A stretch of DNA of 64,000 nt, from positions 1 through 64,000 of the forward strand of contig JAQWTJ010000092.1 of assembly GCA_029242765.1 (NCBI GenBank), written 5' to 3'. The DNA comes from Flavobacteriales bacterium. GTDB taxonomy: Bacteria > Bacteroidota > Bacteroidia > Flavobacteriales_D > Sanyastnellaceae. The position numbers and the translations under genes are program-made. Under the pieces are notes generated by a model. The model had not been told where the DNA came from. It searched no databases and was given only the letters and a program-made list of their open reading frames with translations. Shown in pieces: positions 18,136 to 27,690 of this stretch. Each line of letters opens with the position of its first letter. Position 1 is the stretch's first letter.

Positions 18136-19396
18136 GCACAAGCCGCTCACATTCATTTCATTTATATATCTGGTAGCGGCGGTGCTCACTGTATTGCTGC
18201 TGTCCCAATGCACTTTCAGTAGTACCAGCCACGGATCGGGCAGCCCTTTGAAGCTCGATGCGTTCCTTGTTGAGCTCGCCGAGCAGCCCGCAGGATCGTA
18301 CACCGCTCAACTCACTACGCACTATTTCGCTACCGATGAGCGCGACACATCGGAGGCCTACGTCCAATGGGTGCCCGCTGTGGGCGACTCGGGTTGGGCA
18401 GCAATCGGCTATTACAGGGTGGCAGACAGCCTTAGAACCTTGAGCCAGCACGTGCTCGACACGGTCAGCACCAGTGTGCGCGACAGTAGTTTCGAGCGCA
18501 GCACCGTCGGATCGGAGCGCATCTCGGGCTATTGGCCTGGCAAACTCTGCCCGCCATTCCTCGGCGATACGGCGTGGTTCGGCAGCGCTTTTGACGGTGA
18601 TGCGGACATTGTTTGGTATCACACGGCCACTCGATCTGACACCACTTGGACGTTTGATATTACGGCCCACGCCGACACCTCAAATCCCGATGCCAGCCCG
18701 GAAGACATCCTGCGCTACCACATTGATTACGACGCAACTTCTGCGCGGCTAATTCATTTCGACTTTGAGTTCTTCGAGTCGTCTATTGCGTACGGCTACC
18801 TGCTCGATGTGACATTTGACTGGACCGATGAATCGGCGGATGAGGTGGCGGATAAGGTTCTGAATTGGGCCCCAGACTCCGCGTTTTCTGAAACCTTCCC
18901 CGAGCAAGAAGTGGAGCGGAACGAGGCCGAGCAAGAAGTGTATTGGGAGGAGCAGAGAGCGAAATACACGGCGGGTTTACCGGTTGTAGGTGAGATGGCG
19001 CCGGAGCTCGCAGGGATCGACCTTCAAGGTGACTCGACGCGGCTCACGGACTATCTCGGGGAGCTGGTCTTTCTCGATTTCTGGTACATTGGTTGCGGGC
19101 CGTGCATGCAGGCGCTGCCGCATCTGCAAGAGGCCGGAGAAAAATACGCCGACCGCGGCTTTCGCGTAGTCGGATCTAATGCGCACCAATCGCCCGAAGT
19201 GCTCACCAGTTACTTTGAAAAACGCGGATTGGACCTTGAGCAGATCATCACGGACGGACGGCCCGAGGACTACAACATACGCATACACCCCACTTGGTAT
19301 TTGATCGGGCGTGATGGCGCCGTTCTCGAAACGGGCCTAGGCTATGGCGAAGGCTCCGACGCTCAGCTCGATTCCCTTATTCAAGTCCACCTTTGA
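18107..19396 (+). CDS. TlpA-like thioredoxin-domain protein, membrane-attached or exported
   Basis: About 429 aa from the ATG at 18107 (MGKMKQST); the ATG at 18116 is equally possible, and both lie inside miaE. A hydrophobic segment (about 15-34) ends at LLLSQC; Gln before the Cys makes it a poor lipobox, so anchor type is open. Residues about 45-290 form a domain I do not recognise. The C-terminal 140 residues are a TlpA/AhpC-type thioredoxin fold (VGEMAPELAGIDLQGDS) with the active site GCGPCMQALPHLQEA and a cis-Pro in IHPTWYLI. Such proteins reduce periplasmic disulfides. RidA starts a few bases after its stop. Confidence 0.82.
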   Translation: MGKMKQSTVEHKPLTFISFIYLVAAVLTVLLLSQCTFSSTSHGSGSPLKLDAFLVELAEQPAGSYTAQLTTHYFATDERDTSEAYVQWVPAVGDSGWAAIGYYRVADSLRTLSQHVLDTVSTSVRDSSFERSTVGSERISGYWPGKLCPPFLGDTAWFGSAFDGDADIVWYHTATRSDTTWTFDITAHADTSNPDASPEDILRYHIDYDATSARLIHFDFEFFESSIAYGYLLDVTFDWTDESADEVADKVLNWAPDSAFSETFPEQEVERNEAEQEVYWEEQRAKYTAGLPVVGEMAPELAGIDLQGDSTRLTDYLGELVFLDFWYIGCGPCMQALPHLQEAGEKYADRGFRVVGSNAHQSPEVLTSYFEKRGLDLEQIITDGRPEDYNIRIHPTWYLIGRDGAVLETGLGYGEGSDAQLDSLIQVHL

Positions 19397-19404
19397 CCCA
19401 CACC

Positions 19405-19836
19405 ATGGAAAACGCACAAGCCCCTAAACCCGTCGGCCTGTACCCGTTGACTCGCAAAGTTGGAGGCCTCCTCTTCTTGAGCGGCGTCGGCCCGAGAATT
19501 CCCGGAAGCGGCGCCCACGACGAGGGCATCCCCGGTCTCAAGCAGGACCACAACGGCAATTTCACCGCCTTCGACTTCGACGCTCAAGCCCGCGGCGTGC
19601 TGGCCAATGTGCGCGCCATTCTCGAGCAAAACGATGCGCGCTGGGAGGATTTAGTCGACATCACCGTGTACCTGACCGATATGAAGCGCGACTTCGGTGC
19701 CTTCAATCGCATCTACAAAGAACACTTTGAAAATGTGCCCGCCGAGCTGCGCCCCTGTCGAACGACAGTAGAGGTCGGCGCTTTGCCGACGCCCATAGCC
19801 ATTGAGCTAAAGTGTGTGGCGAGCCTAGCCAACTGA
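19405..19836 (+). CDS. RidA family enamine/imine deaminase, possibly 2-aminomuconate deaminase-like
   Basis: About 143 aa from the ATG at 19405; a TTG at 19393 adds four residues. Family signatures: LFLSGVGPRIPGS near the N-terminus, a VLANVRAILEQNDARWEDLVDITVYLTDM core and RTTVEVGALPTPIAIELKCVA with the Arg that contacts the substrate carboxylate. RidA proteins hydrolyse reactive enamines; a subgroup are 2-aminomuconate deaminases in tryptophan or nitrobenzoate breakdown, with a similar 'TRTTV.V..LP.P...IE.K' ending. The next gene is tryptophan 2,3-dioxygenase, which favours that subgroup, but a general RidA role cannot be excluded. Confidence 0.85.
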   Translation: MENAQAPKPVGLYPLTRKVGGLLFLSGVGPRIPGSGAHDEGIPGLKQDHNGNFTAFDFDAQARGVLANVRAILEQNDARWEDLVDITVYLTDMKRDFGAFNRIYKEHFENVPAELRPCRTTVEVGALPTPIAIELKCVASLAN

Positions 19837-19879
19837 TCTGCAGCTGACCCGAATCAACGCAGCTGAATTCCCTCTCGAT

Positions 19880-19887
19880 TAACTTTG
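19880..19887 (+). promoter_or_regulatory. -7 box of a Bacteroidota promoter for tryptophan 2,3-dioxygenase
   Basis: TAACTTTG matches the Bacteroidota -7 consensus TAnnTTTG exactly and lies 22 bp before the dioxygenase ATG. No clear TTG sits at the -33 position, so strength is uncertain. Confidence 0.5.
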
Positions 19888-19909
19888 CAAATTCTGTAAA
19901 CCGTATCAC

Positions 19910-20878
19910 ATGTCTGAAACTCGCAAATTCAAGTCGTCTGTCCTCGAGAAACTCGACCTGCTCGGCAAGAAATACGAGGCCATGGGCCAGAATCTCGACA
20001 GCTATCTCGAGGGCTTGTTGCATGCCGATTACCTCACGTATTGGGACTACATCAACCTGGATACGCTTCTGAGTTTGCAGCAACCCAAAACGTCCTTTCC
20101 TGACGAAGGGGTCTTCATCATCTACCACCAAATCACGGAGTTATACTTCAAATTGGCCCTCCATGAATTGAGCCAGCTGCACGAAATTGAATCGCCGAGC
20201 GGCAAACAGATGCTGCAATGTGTCACGCGTGTGAACCGCTATTTCAAGACTCTAACGGACAGCTTTGACGTCATGGTCGACGGGATGGAGCGAGACCAAT
20301 TCCTCAAGTTCCGCATGTCTTTGTTGCCTTCGAGTGGTTTCCAAAGCGGCCAATACCGCTTCATCGAGGTGGCCTGTACGAGCTTCGATCGTTTGATGCA
20401 CGCCGATAAGCGTGAAGAGAGCAAGGGTTATGCTCGCAGCGATATAGCGGGGATGTACGACGAGATGTATTGGCGCCGAGGCGCTGTGGAGTTGGCCTCA
20501 GGCAAATCCACCTTGACACTGCTTCAGTTTGAAGACAAGTACCAGGAGCAAATCGTCGAACTGGCCGAAGAGCGCCACTCCACAAACCTCAACACGCTAA
20601 TTGAAGGTCTGCCCAAGGGCGAGCGCAGCCCGGAACTTATCGCAGCTCTGCGCATGCTCGACGCCCAAATCAACATCAACTGGCCGCTGTCGCATTACCG
20701 CAGCGCGGTGAAATATCTGCAGCGCAACCCTGAGGACATCGCAGCCACAGGGGGGACCAACTGGCAGAAGTACCTGCCGCCTCGTTTTCAAAAGTGCATC
20801 TTCTTCCCCTCGCTTTGGAGCAAAGAGGAACAGGACGAATGGGGCAAAGCTTGGGTGAACGAGCAGCTGGCATTGTAA
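19910..20878 (+). CDS. kynA: tryptophan 2,3-dioxygenase
   Basis: 322 aa. Family motifs: LDTLLSLQ, then FIIYHQITELYFKLALHEL with the His/Glu pair of the active site, SSGFQSGQYRFIE, and a C-terminal INWPLSHYRSAVKYLQ with the heme-proximal His region (TGGTNWQKYLPPRFQ). TDO is a heme enzyme that opens the indole ring of L-tryptophan to N-formylkynurenine, the first step of the kynurenine pathway. Later pathway genes are not present in this window. The gene follows the RidA gene by 73 bp and has its own promoter-like box. Confidence 0.94.
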   Translation: MSETRKFKSSVLEKLDLLGKKYEAMGQNLDSYLEGLLHADYLTYWDYINLDTLLSLQQPKTSFPDEGVFIIYHQITELYFKLALHELSQLHEIESPSGKQMLQCVTRVNRYFKTLTDSFDVMVDGMERDQFLKFRMSLLPSSGFQSGQYRFIEVACTSFDRLMHADKREESKGYARSDIAGMYDEMYWRRGAVELASGKSTLTLLQFEDKYQEQIVELAEERHSTNLNTLIEGLPKGERSPELIAALRMLDAQININWPLSHYRSAVKYLQRNPEDIAATGGTNWQKYLPPRFQKCIFFPSLWSKEEQDEWGKAWVNEQLAL

Positions 20879-20947
20879 ACAATTGCCGGGCGATAATGTC
20901 TGCCGGAATCGTGCGTTCCCTTTGAGAGCCCACACGAAATTCGAAGC

Positions 20948-22207
20948 TTGAAATCGTCGACAACTCATACTGCTTTCGCGCTATTGTCGGGCGCCGCTTT
21001 GCTGATTCTCACGTCTTGTGAATCCCGTGAAGTAAGTGATCATGTCGATTTGGCTCAGGCACACCCCACGCTTGCTCCCACCTCCACGGAGCATCAACTT
21101 GCCATTCGATTCAAACTCAACGACATCATTGAGCAGCACGACACCCTGCGCATTGAGAGCGGGAAACTCAAATCCGGGCAAACCCTCTCGCATCTGCTCT
21201 CGCCTCACGGCGTGTCCAACCAAATGCTACACACCCTAGGGGTCGACGGGAAGGCGGTCTACAACGCAGGGAAAATGCGGGTCGGTAATATGTGGTGGCT
21301 GTTCAAATCCGCGGCCGGCCTTCCGCTTCGCTTGGTGTACGGCCGAAATACGCGCGACTTCGTGGTGTATGACGTGGTCGAGGGCACAGTAAAACTGGGT
21401 CAATTGCCTGTGGAAACTCGAGAGTCCCGTGCTCAAGGCGTCATCACCCAGAGCCTTTCGCAGGACTTTGAAAAGGCCGGTCTCCCCGTCGCCTTGTCAG
21501 TCGCTATGGCGGGCGTCTATGCCTGGACCGTCGATTTCAGCCGCGTCCAAGTCGGCGATCGATACCGCGTCATTTACACCCAAGACTACGTGTCTGGCAA
21601 GGCCTACGATTTGCCAAAAATCATTGCAGCGGAATTCACCCACCGCAACCGTGCACTTCCGGCCTACCGCTACAATCAAGGCGATGGTTTCGACTACTTC
21701 GATGACCAAGGAGCAAGCTTGCGCAAGGCTTTCTTGAAGGCGCCTGTCGAGTTCAGCCGCATATCGAGCCACTACAACAAGAGGCGACTTCACCCGGTGC
21801 TCAACCGGATCAAGCCCCACTTAGGAACAGACTATGCTGCGGCGCATGGCACCCCCATATTGGCCGTAGGAGACGGGGTCGTTTCAAAGGCGTCCTATAC
21901 CAAAGGCAATGGGAAATACGTGAAGATTCGCCACAACGATACCTACGAGACCCAATACCTCCATATGAGCAAGCGCGCCGTAAAAAAGGGGCAGCGCGTA
22001 AAACAAGGCGAAACCATCGGCTACGTCGGCAGCACTGGCCTGGCCACCGGACCTCACGTCTGCTTCCGTTTTTGGAAAAATGGCACTCAAGTCAACCACC
22101 TTAAGGAGGACTTCCCGCCATCTGAGCCCATCCTGCCCGCACATCTCGAAGCCTTCAAAGCGCGCGCTGCTGATCTCCGTATAGCGCTCGATGCTATTGC
22201 ACCATAA
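20948..22207 (+). CDS. M23 family metallopeptidase lipoprotein with a Cys in place of the second HxH His
   Basis: 419 aa; the only good start is TTG at 20948, which gives a clean lipoprotein signal ending LTSC (Cys24). The middle part (about 60-270) resembles the N-terminal portion of OapA/MepM-type M23 proteins. The LytM-type domain has HLGTD (His291, Asp295), YLHMS (His339) and GPHVCFRFWKNG (His370, Cys372). The usual zinc ligand at the second position of HxH is His; here it is Cys. I believe similar variants occur in other Bacteroidota, so activity may be kept with a Cys ligand. Likely role: cutting peptidoglycan cross-links outside the cytoplasm. It converges on the amidotransferase-like gene 16 bp away. 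Confidence 0.88.
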   Translation: MKSSTTHTAFALLSGAALLILTSCESREVSDHVDLAQAHPTLAPTSTEHQLAIRFKLNDIIEQHDTLRIESGKLKSGQTLSHLLSPHGVSNQMLHTLGVDGKAVYNAGKMRVGNMWWLFKSAAGLPLRLVYGRNTRDFVVYDVVEGTVKLGQLPVETRESRAQGVITQSLSQDFEKAGLPVALSVAMAGVYAWTVDFSRVQVGDRYRVIYTQDYVSGKAYDLPKIIAAEFTHRNRALPAYRYNQGDGFDYFDDQGASLRKAFLKAPVEFSRISSHYNKRRLHPVLNRIKPHLGTDYAAAHGTPILAVGDGVVSKASYTKGNGKYVKIRHNDTYETQYLHMSKRAVKKGQRVKQGETIGYVGSTGLATGPHVCFRFWKNGTQVNHLKEDFPPSEPILPAHLEAFKARAADLRIALDAIAP

Positions 22208-22223
22208 TTCCCTGGCGTCGCGA

Positions 22224-23087
22224 TCAATTCTTCGCTATTTCCGCGAGAAATGCAACGCCCAAAGGGTCTGCGAGGGGGCCTGTGCCTGTGCGCTCCGGAT
22301 GCCATTGAACGCCGACAACAAACGGAAGTGCCACGGTGTCAGCCCAGCGGATGCCCTCGATGAGACCGTCCTGAGATAGGGCCCAAGCATCCCACCCTTG
22401 CGCCAAGCGGTCGATGCCTTGGTGGTGATGGCTGATGACGGGCGAGCTATCGCCCGCCTTGAAGGGAACGCCCCCTGGAAAGATGTTGCGCGTGATTTCA
22501 ACAACGTGAAGGGTGTCTCGAGTGCGTCCCGGTTGCCCTCCGCGATGGCTCGTAAATCCCGCGTCTGGCAGGTGGGGGTGCAACGAGCCGCCCGTGTGAA
22601 CATTCAAATATTGGAGCCCCCGACATACGCCCAAGCACGGCGTGGCGTGGGCCCATACAAAGTTGGTGAGTTGGGACTCCACGTGGTCGCGTTCCACGTC
22701 AATCCGGCCGCAGCGGACCGTATCTGCAGCCTGGTCGTATCGCCCTGGATGAATGTCCTCGCCACCGGTCAACACCACCCCGTCGGCTCGGAGCAACACC
22801 TGCTCCAGGGCAGCTGAGTCCAATCCGAGGGCCTCCACAAAAATCAACGGTGCGTCAGCAAGGCGCGTCAACCAATCACGGTAACTCCTGCTTGTATAAA
22901 ACTTGGACAGCACAAGCGTCGAAGGACGCTCGCCGTCCATGCCCTTTGCGGCTTGCTCCGAAGCTGTTTGATCTGCGCTGTCGCCGCTGCCCGGCGCCGC
23001 GCAGCCGGCTGCCAGCCCAACCACCACCACAAGGGCGGCAATCACCGCGTAAAACTCCCCAACTTTAACTGCACGGCTACGCATCAT
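22224..23087 (-). CDS. exported peptidase C26 / class I glutamine amidotransferase-like lipoprotein (PuuD-like)
   Basis: 287 aa. The catalytic domain resembles gamma-glutamyl-GABA hydrolase PuuD: GVVLTGGEDIHPGRY, nucleophile LGVCRGLQYLNVHTGGSL (Cys155), and VQWHPE with the His-Glu pair. What is odd is the N-terminus: a basic start, a hydrophobic run and GLAAGC (lipobox, Cys29), so the protein should be a lipoprotein outside the inner membrane, whereas PuuD acts in the cytosol on putrescine breakdown. It may hydrolyse gamma-glutamyl bonds of peptides or peptidoglycan fragments; this is inference. Its ATG overlaps the lysS stop codon (ATGA). Confidence 0.85.
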   Translation of the reverse strand: MMRSRAVKVGEFYAVIAALVVVVGLAAGCAAPGSGDSADQTASEQAAKGMDGERPSTLVLSKFYTSRSYRDWLTRLADAPLIFVEALGLDSAALEQVLLRADGVVLTGGEDIHPGRYDQAADTVRCGRIDVERDHVESQLTNFVWAHATPCLGVCRGLQYLNVHTGGSLHPHLPDAGFTSHRGGQPGRTRDTLHVVEITRNIFPGGVPFKAGDSSPVISHHHQGIDRLAQGWDAWALSQDGLIEGIRWADTVALPFVVGVQWHPERTGTGPLADPLGVAFLAEIAKN

Positions 23088-24583
23088 GCAAACACTTCGG
23101 GCCGCATTTGCGGGAATAACAAGACCTCTTGTATGGAGGTCTGGCCGGTGAGCATCATCACGAGGCGATCGATACCAATCCCCACACCGCTGGTGGGTGG
23201 CATGCCGTATTCGAGCGCGCGCAAAAAATCTTGGTCGATGAACATCGCTTCGTCATCGCCGCGCTGCATCAGCGCAAGTTGCGCCTCGAAGCGCTCGCGT
23301 TGGTCGATTGGGTCGTTGAGCTCGCTGTAGGCGTTGGCGATTTCGGTGCCGGCAATGAACAGTTCAAAGCGCTCGGTGTAGCCCGGTTTGTCACGGTGCG
23401 ACTTGCACAAAGGCGACATTTCGACGGGATAATCCATAATGAAGGTCGGCTGGATGTAGTGCCGTTCGCAGTGCTCGCCGAAAAGTTCATCGATGAGTTT
23501 GCCCTTGCCCATCGAGTCGTCTATTTCCATGCCCAATCCTTTGCAGGCCGTTCGGAGTTCGTCCTCGTCGAGGCCGTCGATGTCGACGTTGGTGTGTTCC
23601 CGTATGGCGTCGCGCATCGTGACCCGAGCGTAGGGCGGTTTAAAATTGATCATCTCCCCTGCCAATTCCGCTTCGGTCTTCCCGTGAACCGCTTTGCAGG
23701 CGCTGGCCAGTAAATTCTCCATTTCGACCATCATCCAGAGGTAGTCCTTGTAAGCCACATAAAGTTCCAAGACCGTGAACTCTGGGTTGTGCGTGCGGTC
23801 CATGCCCTCGTTGCGGAAATTGCGCGAGAACTCATAGACGCCCTCGAAGCCACCGACAATGAGGCGTTTGAGATACAGCTCGTTTGCAATGCGCAAGTAC
23901 AGTTGGCTGTCCAATGCGTTGTGGTGTGTAATGAACGGTTGGGCTGCTGCCCCACCAGGAATGGGTTGCAAAACTGGGGTGTCCACTTCGAGCCAACCCT
24001 TGGCGTTGAAGTTGTCACGCATCGCTTGAATAACGCGCGAGCGCGCCTCAAAGGTCTTGCGCACATCGGGGTTCACCACCAGGTCAACGTAGCGCATGCG
24101 GTAGCGAAGCTCGGGGTCAGTGAAGGCGTCGTGCACTACGCCGTCGTCATCAGTTTTTGGCGAGGGGAGCGGTCGAATCGCCTTCGAAAGCACGGTCAGC
24201 TTGCTCACGCGGACGCTCGGCTCACCCGTCTTGGTTCGGAATGTCTCCCCCTCGACCCCAATAAAGTCTCCCCTGTCGAGCAACTTCTTGAACACCATAT
24301 TGTAGAGCGACTTGTCTTCGCCCTCGCAGATCTCGTCTCGACTGACGTACAATTGGAATGCCCCCGAGCTGTCTTGCAACGAGGCAAACGATGCCTTGCC
24401 CATAATGCGCCGCGTCATCAAACGCCCAGCCAACGTGACCTTCATCCCCTCCTCAAAGCGGTCGGCCAATCCTACAGCGCTGTGTGTCGCTATAAACTCG
24501 GCCGCCGGATAGGGGTCGATACCGAGTTGCCGCATCTGCGCGAGGGACTCGATGCGGAGACGCTCCTGTTCTGATCGTTGCAT
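23084..24583 (-). CDS. lysS: lysine--tRNA ligase (class II)
   Basis: 499 aa, typical length. Visible: the OB-fold anticodon-binding domain (VTLAGRLMTRRIMGKASFASLQDSSG), class II motif 2 (FRNEGMDRTHNPEFT) and motif 3 (GVGIGIDRLVMMLTG). It charges tRNA-Lys in the cytosol. ATG start at 24583. The downstream amidotransferase-like gene is coupled by a 4-bp overlap. The divergent Pgi/Pmi gene starts 64 bp away. Confidence 0.97.
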   Translation of the reverse strand: MQRSEQERLRIESLAQMRQLGIDPYPAAEFIATHSAVGLADRFEEGMKVTLAGRLMTRRIMGKASFASLQDSSGAFQLYVSRDEICEGEDKSLYNMVFKKLLDRGDFIGVEGETFRTKTGEPSVRVSKLTVLSKAIRPLPSPKTDDDGVVHDAFTDPELRYRMRYVDLVVNPDVRKTFEARSRVIQAMRDNFNAKGWLEVDTPVLQPIPGGAAAQPFITHHNALDSQLYLRIANELYLKRLIVGGFEGVYEFSRNFRNEGMDRTHNPEFTVLELYVAYKDYLWMMVEMENLLASACKAVHGKTEAELAGEMINFKPPYARVTMRDAIREHTNVDIDGLDEDELRTACKGLGMEIDDSMGKGKLIDELFGEHCERHYIQPTFIMDYPVEMSPLCKSHRDKPGYTERFELFIAGTEIANAYSELNDPIDQRERFEAQLALMQRGDDEAMFIDQDFLRALEYGMPPTSGVGIGIDRLVMMLTGQTSIQEVLLFPQMRPEVFA

Positions 24584-24647
24584 AGGACAAAACTAATTGT
24601 CGGCGGCTTGCCGTGCGTGCGGTATTTTCGCGGCCTATTCCTTTCTT

Positions 24648-25658
24648 ATGCAACAACTCGTCAACACGTTTCCCGATCAGCTCGATGCGGCCTATTCAAA
24701 TCTCGCACAGCAGCCCCTAACTTCTGCACCGCTCGCGCCCTCAGGACAACCCTGGCATCAGGTTCTGGTGCTTGGTATGGGCGGAAGCGGCATCAGTGGG
24801 GCCGTGGCCGCCGACATGCTTCGCGGTTCAGCGCCTGTGCCGATCCTAACCTGCTCGGATTATGACATACCTGCGTGGGTTGGGCCTTCGACGGCCGTCA
24901 TTGCCTGTTCTTACTCGGGCAACACGGAGGAAACACTAGCCGCTGTTGAAAAGTGCAGCGCCCTTGGAGCCCGCATGGCCTGTGTCACAGGAGGCGGTCA
25001 ACTTCTCGAACGTGCAACAGCGTCCGGTTGGGCCTGCGTGAAAATTCCCGCCGGCCATCCGCCGCGCTCCCAGTTCGGGCACGCTTTTTCCGCCTTGCTC
25101 CACCATCTCACGGCGCTCGGCGCCATTGCCCAACAAACTGCACCTCTGACAGACCAGCTGCCGACCATCGCTGCCCAACTTCGCAACTCCGCAGAAGAAA
25201 TCTCTACGGACGCAGCGGCTCTCGCCGCTGCCATTAACGGCCGCAGTATTCTTCTATACGGTGCCACTTCTCAAGCCGCTGTTCTCACGCGCTGGCGTCA
25301 GCAACTCAATGAGAACTCCAAACTTCTCGCCTGCCACCACGTCTTTCCTGAAATGAACCACAACGAACTCGTCGGCTGGGAGAGCGGCAGCTCCAGTCAC
25401 GCCGTCGTCCTGCTCGAAAGTTCAGATGACCACCCCCGTACACGCGCACGTATGGCGCTTTGCTCACCCCTTTTCGAGCGCACCGGAGCCAGCGTTCACG
25501 TCGTCCAACTGATTGGTGACACGCCGCTTTCGCGTTTGATGTACGGCGTTCACTTTGGTGATCAATTGTCTGTGAAATTGGCCTCGCTTGCCGGCGTTGA
25601 TCCCGTCGACATTCGCCTCATTGACTTCCTCAAAGGTGAACTCGCCGAGCTCGATTAA
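24648..25658 (+). CDS. bifunctional phosphoglucose/phosphomannose isomerase (SIS family)
   Basis: About 336 aa from the ATG at 24648 ([12 protein letters not shown]); the longer in-frame start is non-ATG and lacks homology to the family start. It has an N-terminal SIS domain ([34 protein letters not shown]) and the family C-terminal region with [24 protein letters not shown], which holds the catalytic Glu and His. Such enzymes interconvert glucose-6-P or mannose-6-P with fructose-6-P. Its 3' end borders lipB, which follows within the same transcription direction. Confidence 0.9.
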   Translation: MQQLVNTFPDQLDAAYSNLAQQPLTSAPLAPSGQPWHQVLVLGMGGSGISGAVAADMLRGSAPVPILTCSDYDIPAWVGPSTAVIACSYSGNTEETLAAVEKCSALGARMACVTGGGQLLERATASGWACVKIPAGHPPRSQFGHAFSALLHHLTALGAIAQQTAPLTDQLPTIAAQLRNSAEEISTDAAALAAAINGRSILLYGATSQAAVLTRWRQQLNENSKLLACHHVFPEMNHNELVGWESGSSSHAVVLLESSDDHPRTRARMALCSPLFERTGASVHVVQLIGDTPLSRLMYGVHFGDQLSVKLASLAGVDPVDIRLIDFLKGELAELD

Positions 25659-25695
25659 CCCCAACAAGGCGGCCCAACCGACCCGACGACCTGTC

Positions 25696-26442
25696 GTGCA
25701 CTTCCGCGACCTCGGGCGCATGGATTACAAAGCGGCTTGGGACCTCCAAGAAGAGGTGTTCAAGGCGTCCGTCGACTTAAAGATTGCACGCCGACGGGCC
25801 GGGCTCACCGAACTCGAAAGCAACCAGCAACGGCCTGAACTTCCGCTGCCCGAAAGCCATTTGTTCTTTGTTGAGCACCCCCACGTGCTGACTTTGGGAA
25901 AGAGCGGAAATGCCAGCCATTTGGTGGCCAGTCCTGAAAGACTCGAGCAGCTCGGTGTACAGTACTACCCCATCAATCGGGGCGGCGACATCACTTACCA
26001 CGGCCCAGGCCAACTTGTAGGTTACCCGCTGCTCGATCTTGACCAGTTCTTTACCGACATTGGGCGTTACCTACGCACGCTGGAGGAGGCCATCATCTTG
26101 ACGTGCGCCGACTGGGGTGTAACGGCAGGTCGCATTGATGGGCTAACTGGCGTGTGGGTCGATCCCGAATCCGGAATGCAGGCTCGGAAAATTTGCGCGC
26201 TTGGGGTCAAATGCAGCCGGTGGGTGACCATGCACGGTTTTGCGTTCAATCTCACCACCGACCTTGACTTCTTCAAGCTCATCGTCCCTTGCGGCATACA
26301 GGGGCGAGGCGTCACAAACCTTACGCTCGAATCATCACAAACTGTGGACGTCAAAGAAGTAAAATCCAGGCTGCTGCACCATTTTGCAAGTCTGTTTGAA
26401 TGTCAGTGGGCACAGCAACCTATAAAGACACCCGCCCCATGA
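25696..26442 (+). CDS. lipB: lipoyl(octanoyl) transferase
   Basis: About 248 aa if translation begins at the GTG at 25696 ([18 protein letters not shown]), which is where family similarity begins. The frame is open upstream to a TTG at 25588 inside the isomerase gene, and no ATG precedes the conserved start, so the true start is unsure. Motifs: [38 protein letters not shown] (catalytic Lys) and VPCGI (catalytic Cys). LipB transfers octanoate from acyl carrier protein to the lipoyl domains of dehydrogenase complexes. Its stop overlaps the start of the serine hydrolase gene (ATGA). Confidence 0.92.
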   Translation: MHFRDLGRMDYKAAWDLQEEVFKASVDLKIARRRAGLTELESNQQRPELPLPESHLFFVEHPHVLTLGKSGNASHLVASPERLEQLGVQYYPINRGGDITYHGPGQLVGYPLLDLDQFFTDIGRYLRTLEEAIILTCADWGVTAGRIDGLTGVWVDPESGMQARKICALGVKCSRWVTMHGFAFNLTTDLDFFKLIVPCGIQGRGVTNLTLESSQTVDVKEVKSRLLHHFASLFECQWAQQPIKTPAP

Positions 26443-27602
26443 ATCGCTACTCCCGCACCCTCCTCGCTATAATTGCACTGGGCATTTTAGCCTATGCCGC
26501 CTCTCTTCTTACCGGCAATGAACATGTGTGGCGAGGTCTTCGCCAATCTTGGATGCGTGGCGCACAGAACGCTCAAGTCGATGACCTGAAGTTCCAGAAG
26601 ACTGTCACCGTTGCTGCAAAAAACCCTCAGCCCTGGCCCAAACACAGCCGCTATGGTGATGTCGCTTTAACGGCCGAACAGGTGGATTCGACCCAGGCCT
26701 TGCAGACAGTCAGCATTGCGTTGATCCACCGCGACTCGCTGCTGTTTGAATGGGGCAACCCCAATATTGACAATGCGGCCCAGATGGAATGCAACTCGTT
26801 TTCGGCCGCTAAAACATTCACCGCGCTGGCCATCGGAGCAGCAGAAGACCGCGGGCTTCTCTCCACCAAAGATCGAGTTGCAAAACACTTGCCTCGATTC
26901 GCAAGCGGCATGAATGGGAAGCTCACCATCGAAGAGGTCTTACAGATGCGAACTAACATTCCGTTCGGCGAAGATTATATGGACCCGTTCGGATTCATGG
27001 CAAAGTGCTATTACGGCCATGATGTCCGGTCTCTGTTGCCACAATATGAGGTTGAGGGGAAGCCCGGATTCCCGTGGAAATATCAGGGCGGAAACACGCT
27101 ATTACTGGGGGAGATACTCTATAAAGTGACTGGAATGAGCATTTCTGAGTGGTTTTCAGAGACGATTTGGACGCCTTCTGGGGCAACAAAAGACGCGAAA
27201 TGGGGGGTCGATGATAAAAACTTTGAAAGAAATTTCGCCGCTTTTTATACGACTTCTGTCGAATTCGCCAAGCTTGGAAATATGGCGCTAAATCTCGGGC
27301 GTGTCGGAGACGTTCGAGTGCTCTCAGAACGGTTCCTCCATCGACTGCAGACGCCGGTTGGCCCGCTGGAAGACGGCACGGATATCCAGCACTACGGATA
27401 CCAGACTTGGCTTGGAAACCACCGCGAACACTCGTTTTTTGCCTTCGTAGGGCTGCACGGACAGTACATCATTTGCGTGCCCGATCTCGACTTGGTCTAC
27501 GTGCGTACGGGCTTCAAACAAACGCAAGAAAAGCTCCGTGAAATTGATGTAGACGTGTACAGATCCATCGATATTGCCATGGCGATGACGGGGCAAATTT
27601 GA
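26439..27602 (+). CDS. serine hydrolase, beta-lactamase class C / DD-peptidase-like
   Basis: About 387 aa from the ATG at 26439 ([15 protein letters not shown]). An N-terminal membrane segment (about 7-25) suggests export or anchoring. The catalytic SxxK motif is [14 protein letters not shown]; the YxN-like motif is [16 protein letters not shown]-terminal [19 protein letters not shown] takes the place of the K-T-G/H-x-G motif. The family includes esterases, D-aminopeptidases and beta-lactamases, so the substrate is not assigned. The start overlaps the lipB stop by 4 bp. Confidence 0.85.
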   Translation: MNRYSRTLLAIIALGILAYAASLLTGNEHVWRGLRQSWMRGAQNAQVDDLKFQKTVTVAAKNPQPWPKHSRYGDVALTAEQVDSTQALQTVSIALIHRDSLLFEWGNPNIDNAAQMECNSFSAAKTFTALAIGAAEDRGLLSTKDRVAKHLPRFASGMNGKLTIEEVLQMRTNIPFGEDYMDPFGFMAKCYYGHDVRSLLPQYEVEGKPGFPWKYQGGNTLLLGEILYKVTGMSISEWFSETIWTPSGATKDAKWGVDDKNFERNFAAFYTTSVEFAKLGNMALNLGRVGDVRVLSERFLHRLQTPVGPLEDGTDIQHYGYQTWLGNHREHSFFAFVGLHGQYIICVPDLDLVYVRTGFKQTQEKLREIDVDVYRSIDIAMAMTGQI

Positions 27603-27621
27603 GCCGGATTGCCCCCTGATG

Positions 27622-27659
27622 AACGTTCACAAAACGTCTACAAAAAATTTGTGGACGCG
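27622..27659. promoter_or_regulatory. three copies of a 12-bp element upstream of the LytTR regulator
   Basis: Two direct copies, AACGTTCACAAA (27622-27633) and AACGTCTACAAA (27633-27644), have an 11-bp period; an inverted copy, CGCGTCCACAAA, is on the minus strand at 27648-27659. Consensus nnCGTyyACAAA. Copies 2 and 3 together form a 10-bp-stem hairpin with an AAA loop. They lie about 30-70 bp before a -7 box, a place suited to a regulator such as the LytTR protein encoded next; a terminator for the upstream gene is the alternative. Confidence 0.5.
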
Positions 27660-27690
27660 TATAAAATGTCGAAAACTAACGACTAATGCG

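Noticed and set aside
23789-24574. 261-codon plus-strand frame inside lysS
   Set aside because: Antisense to conserved class II synthetase motifs; no features of its own.
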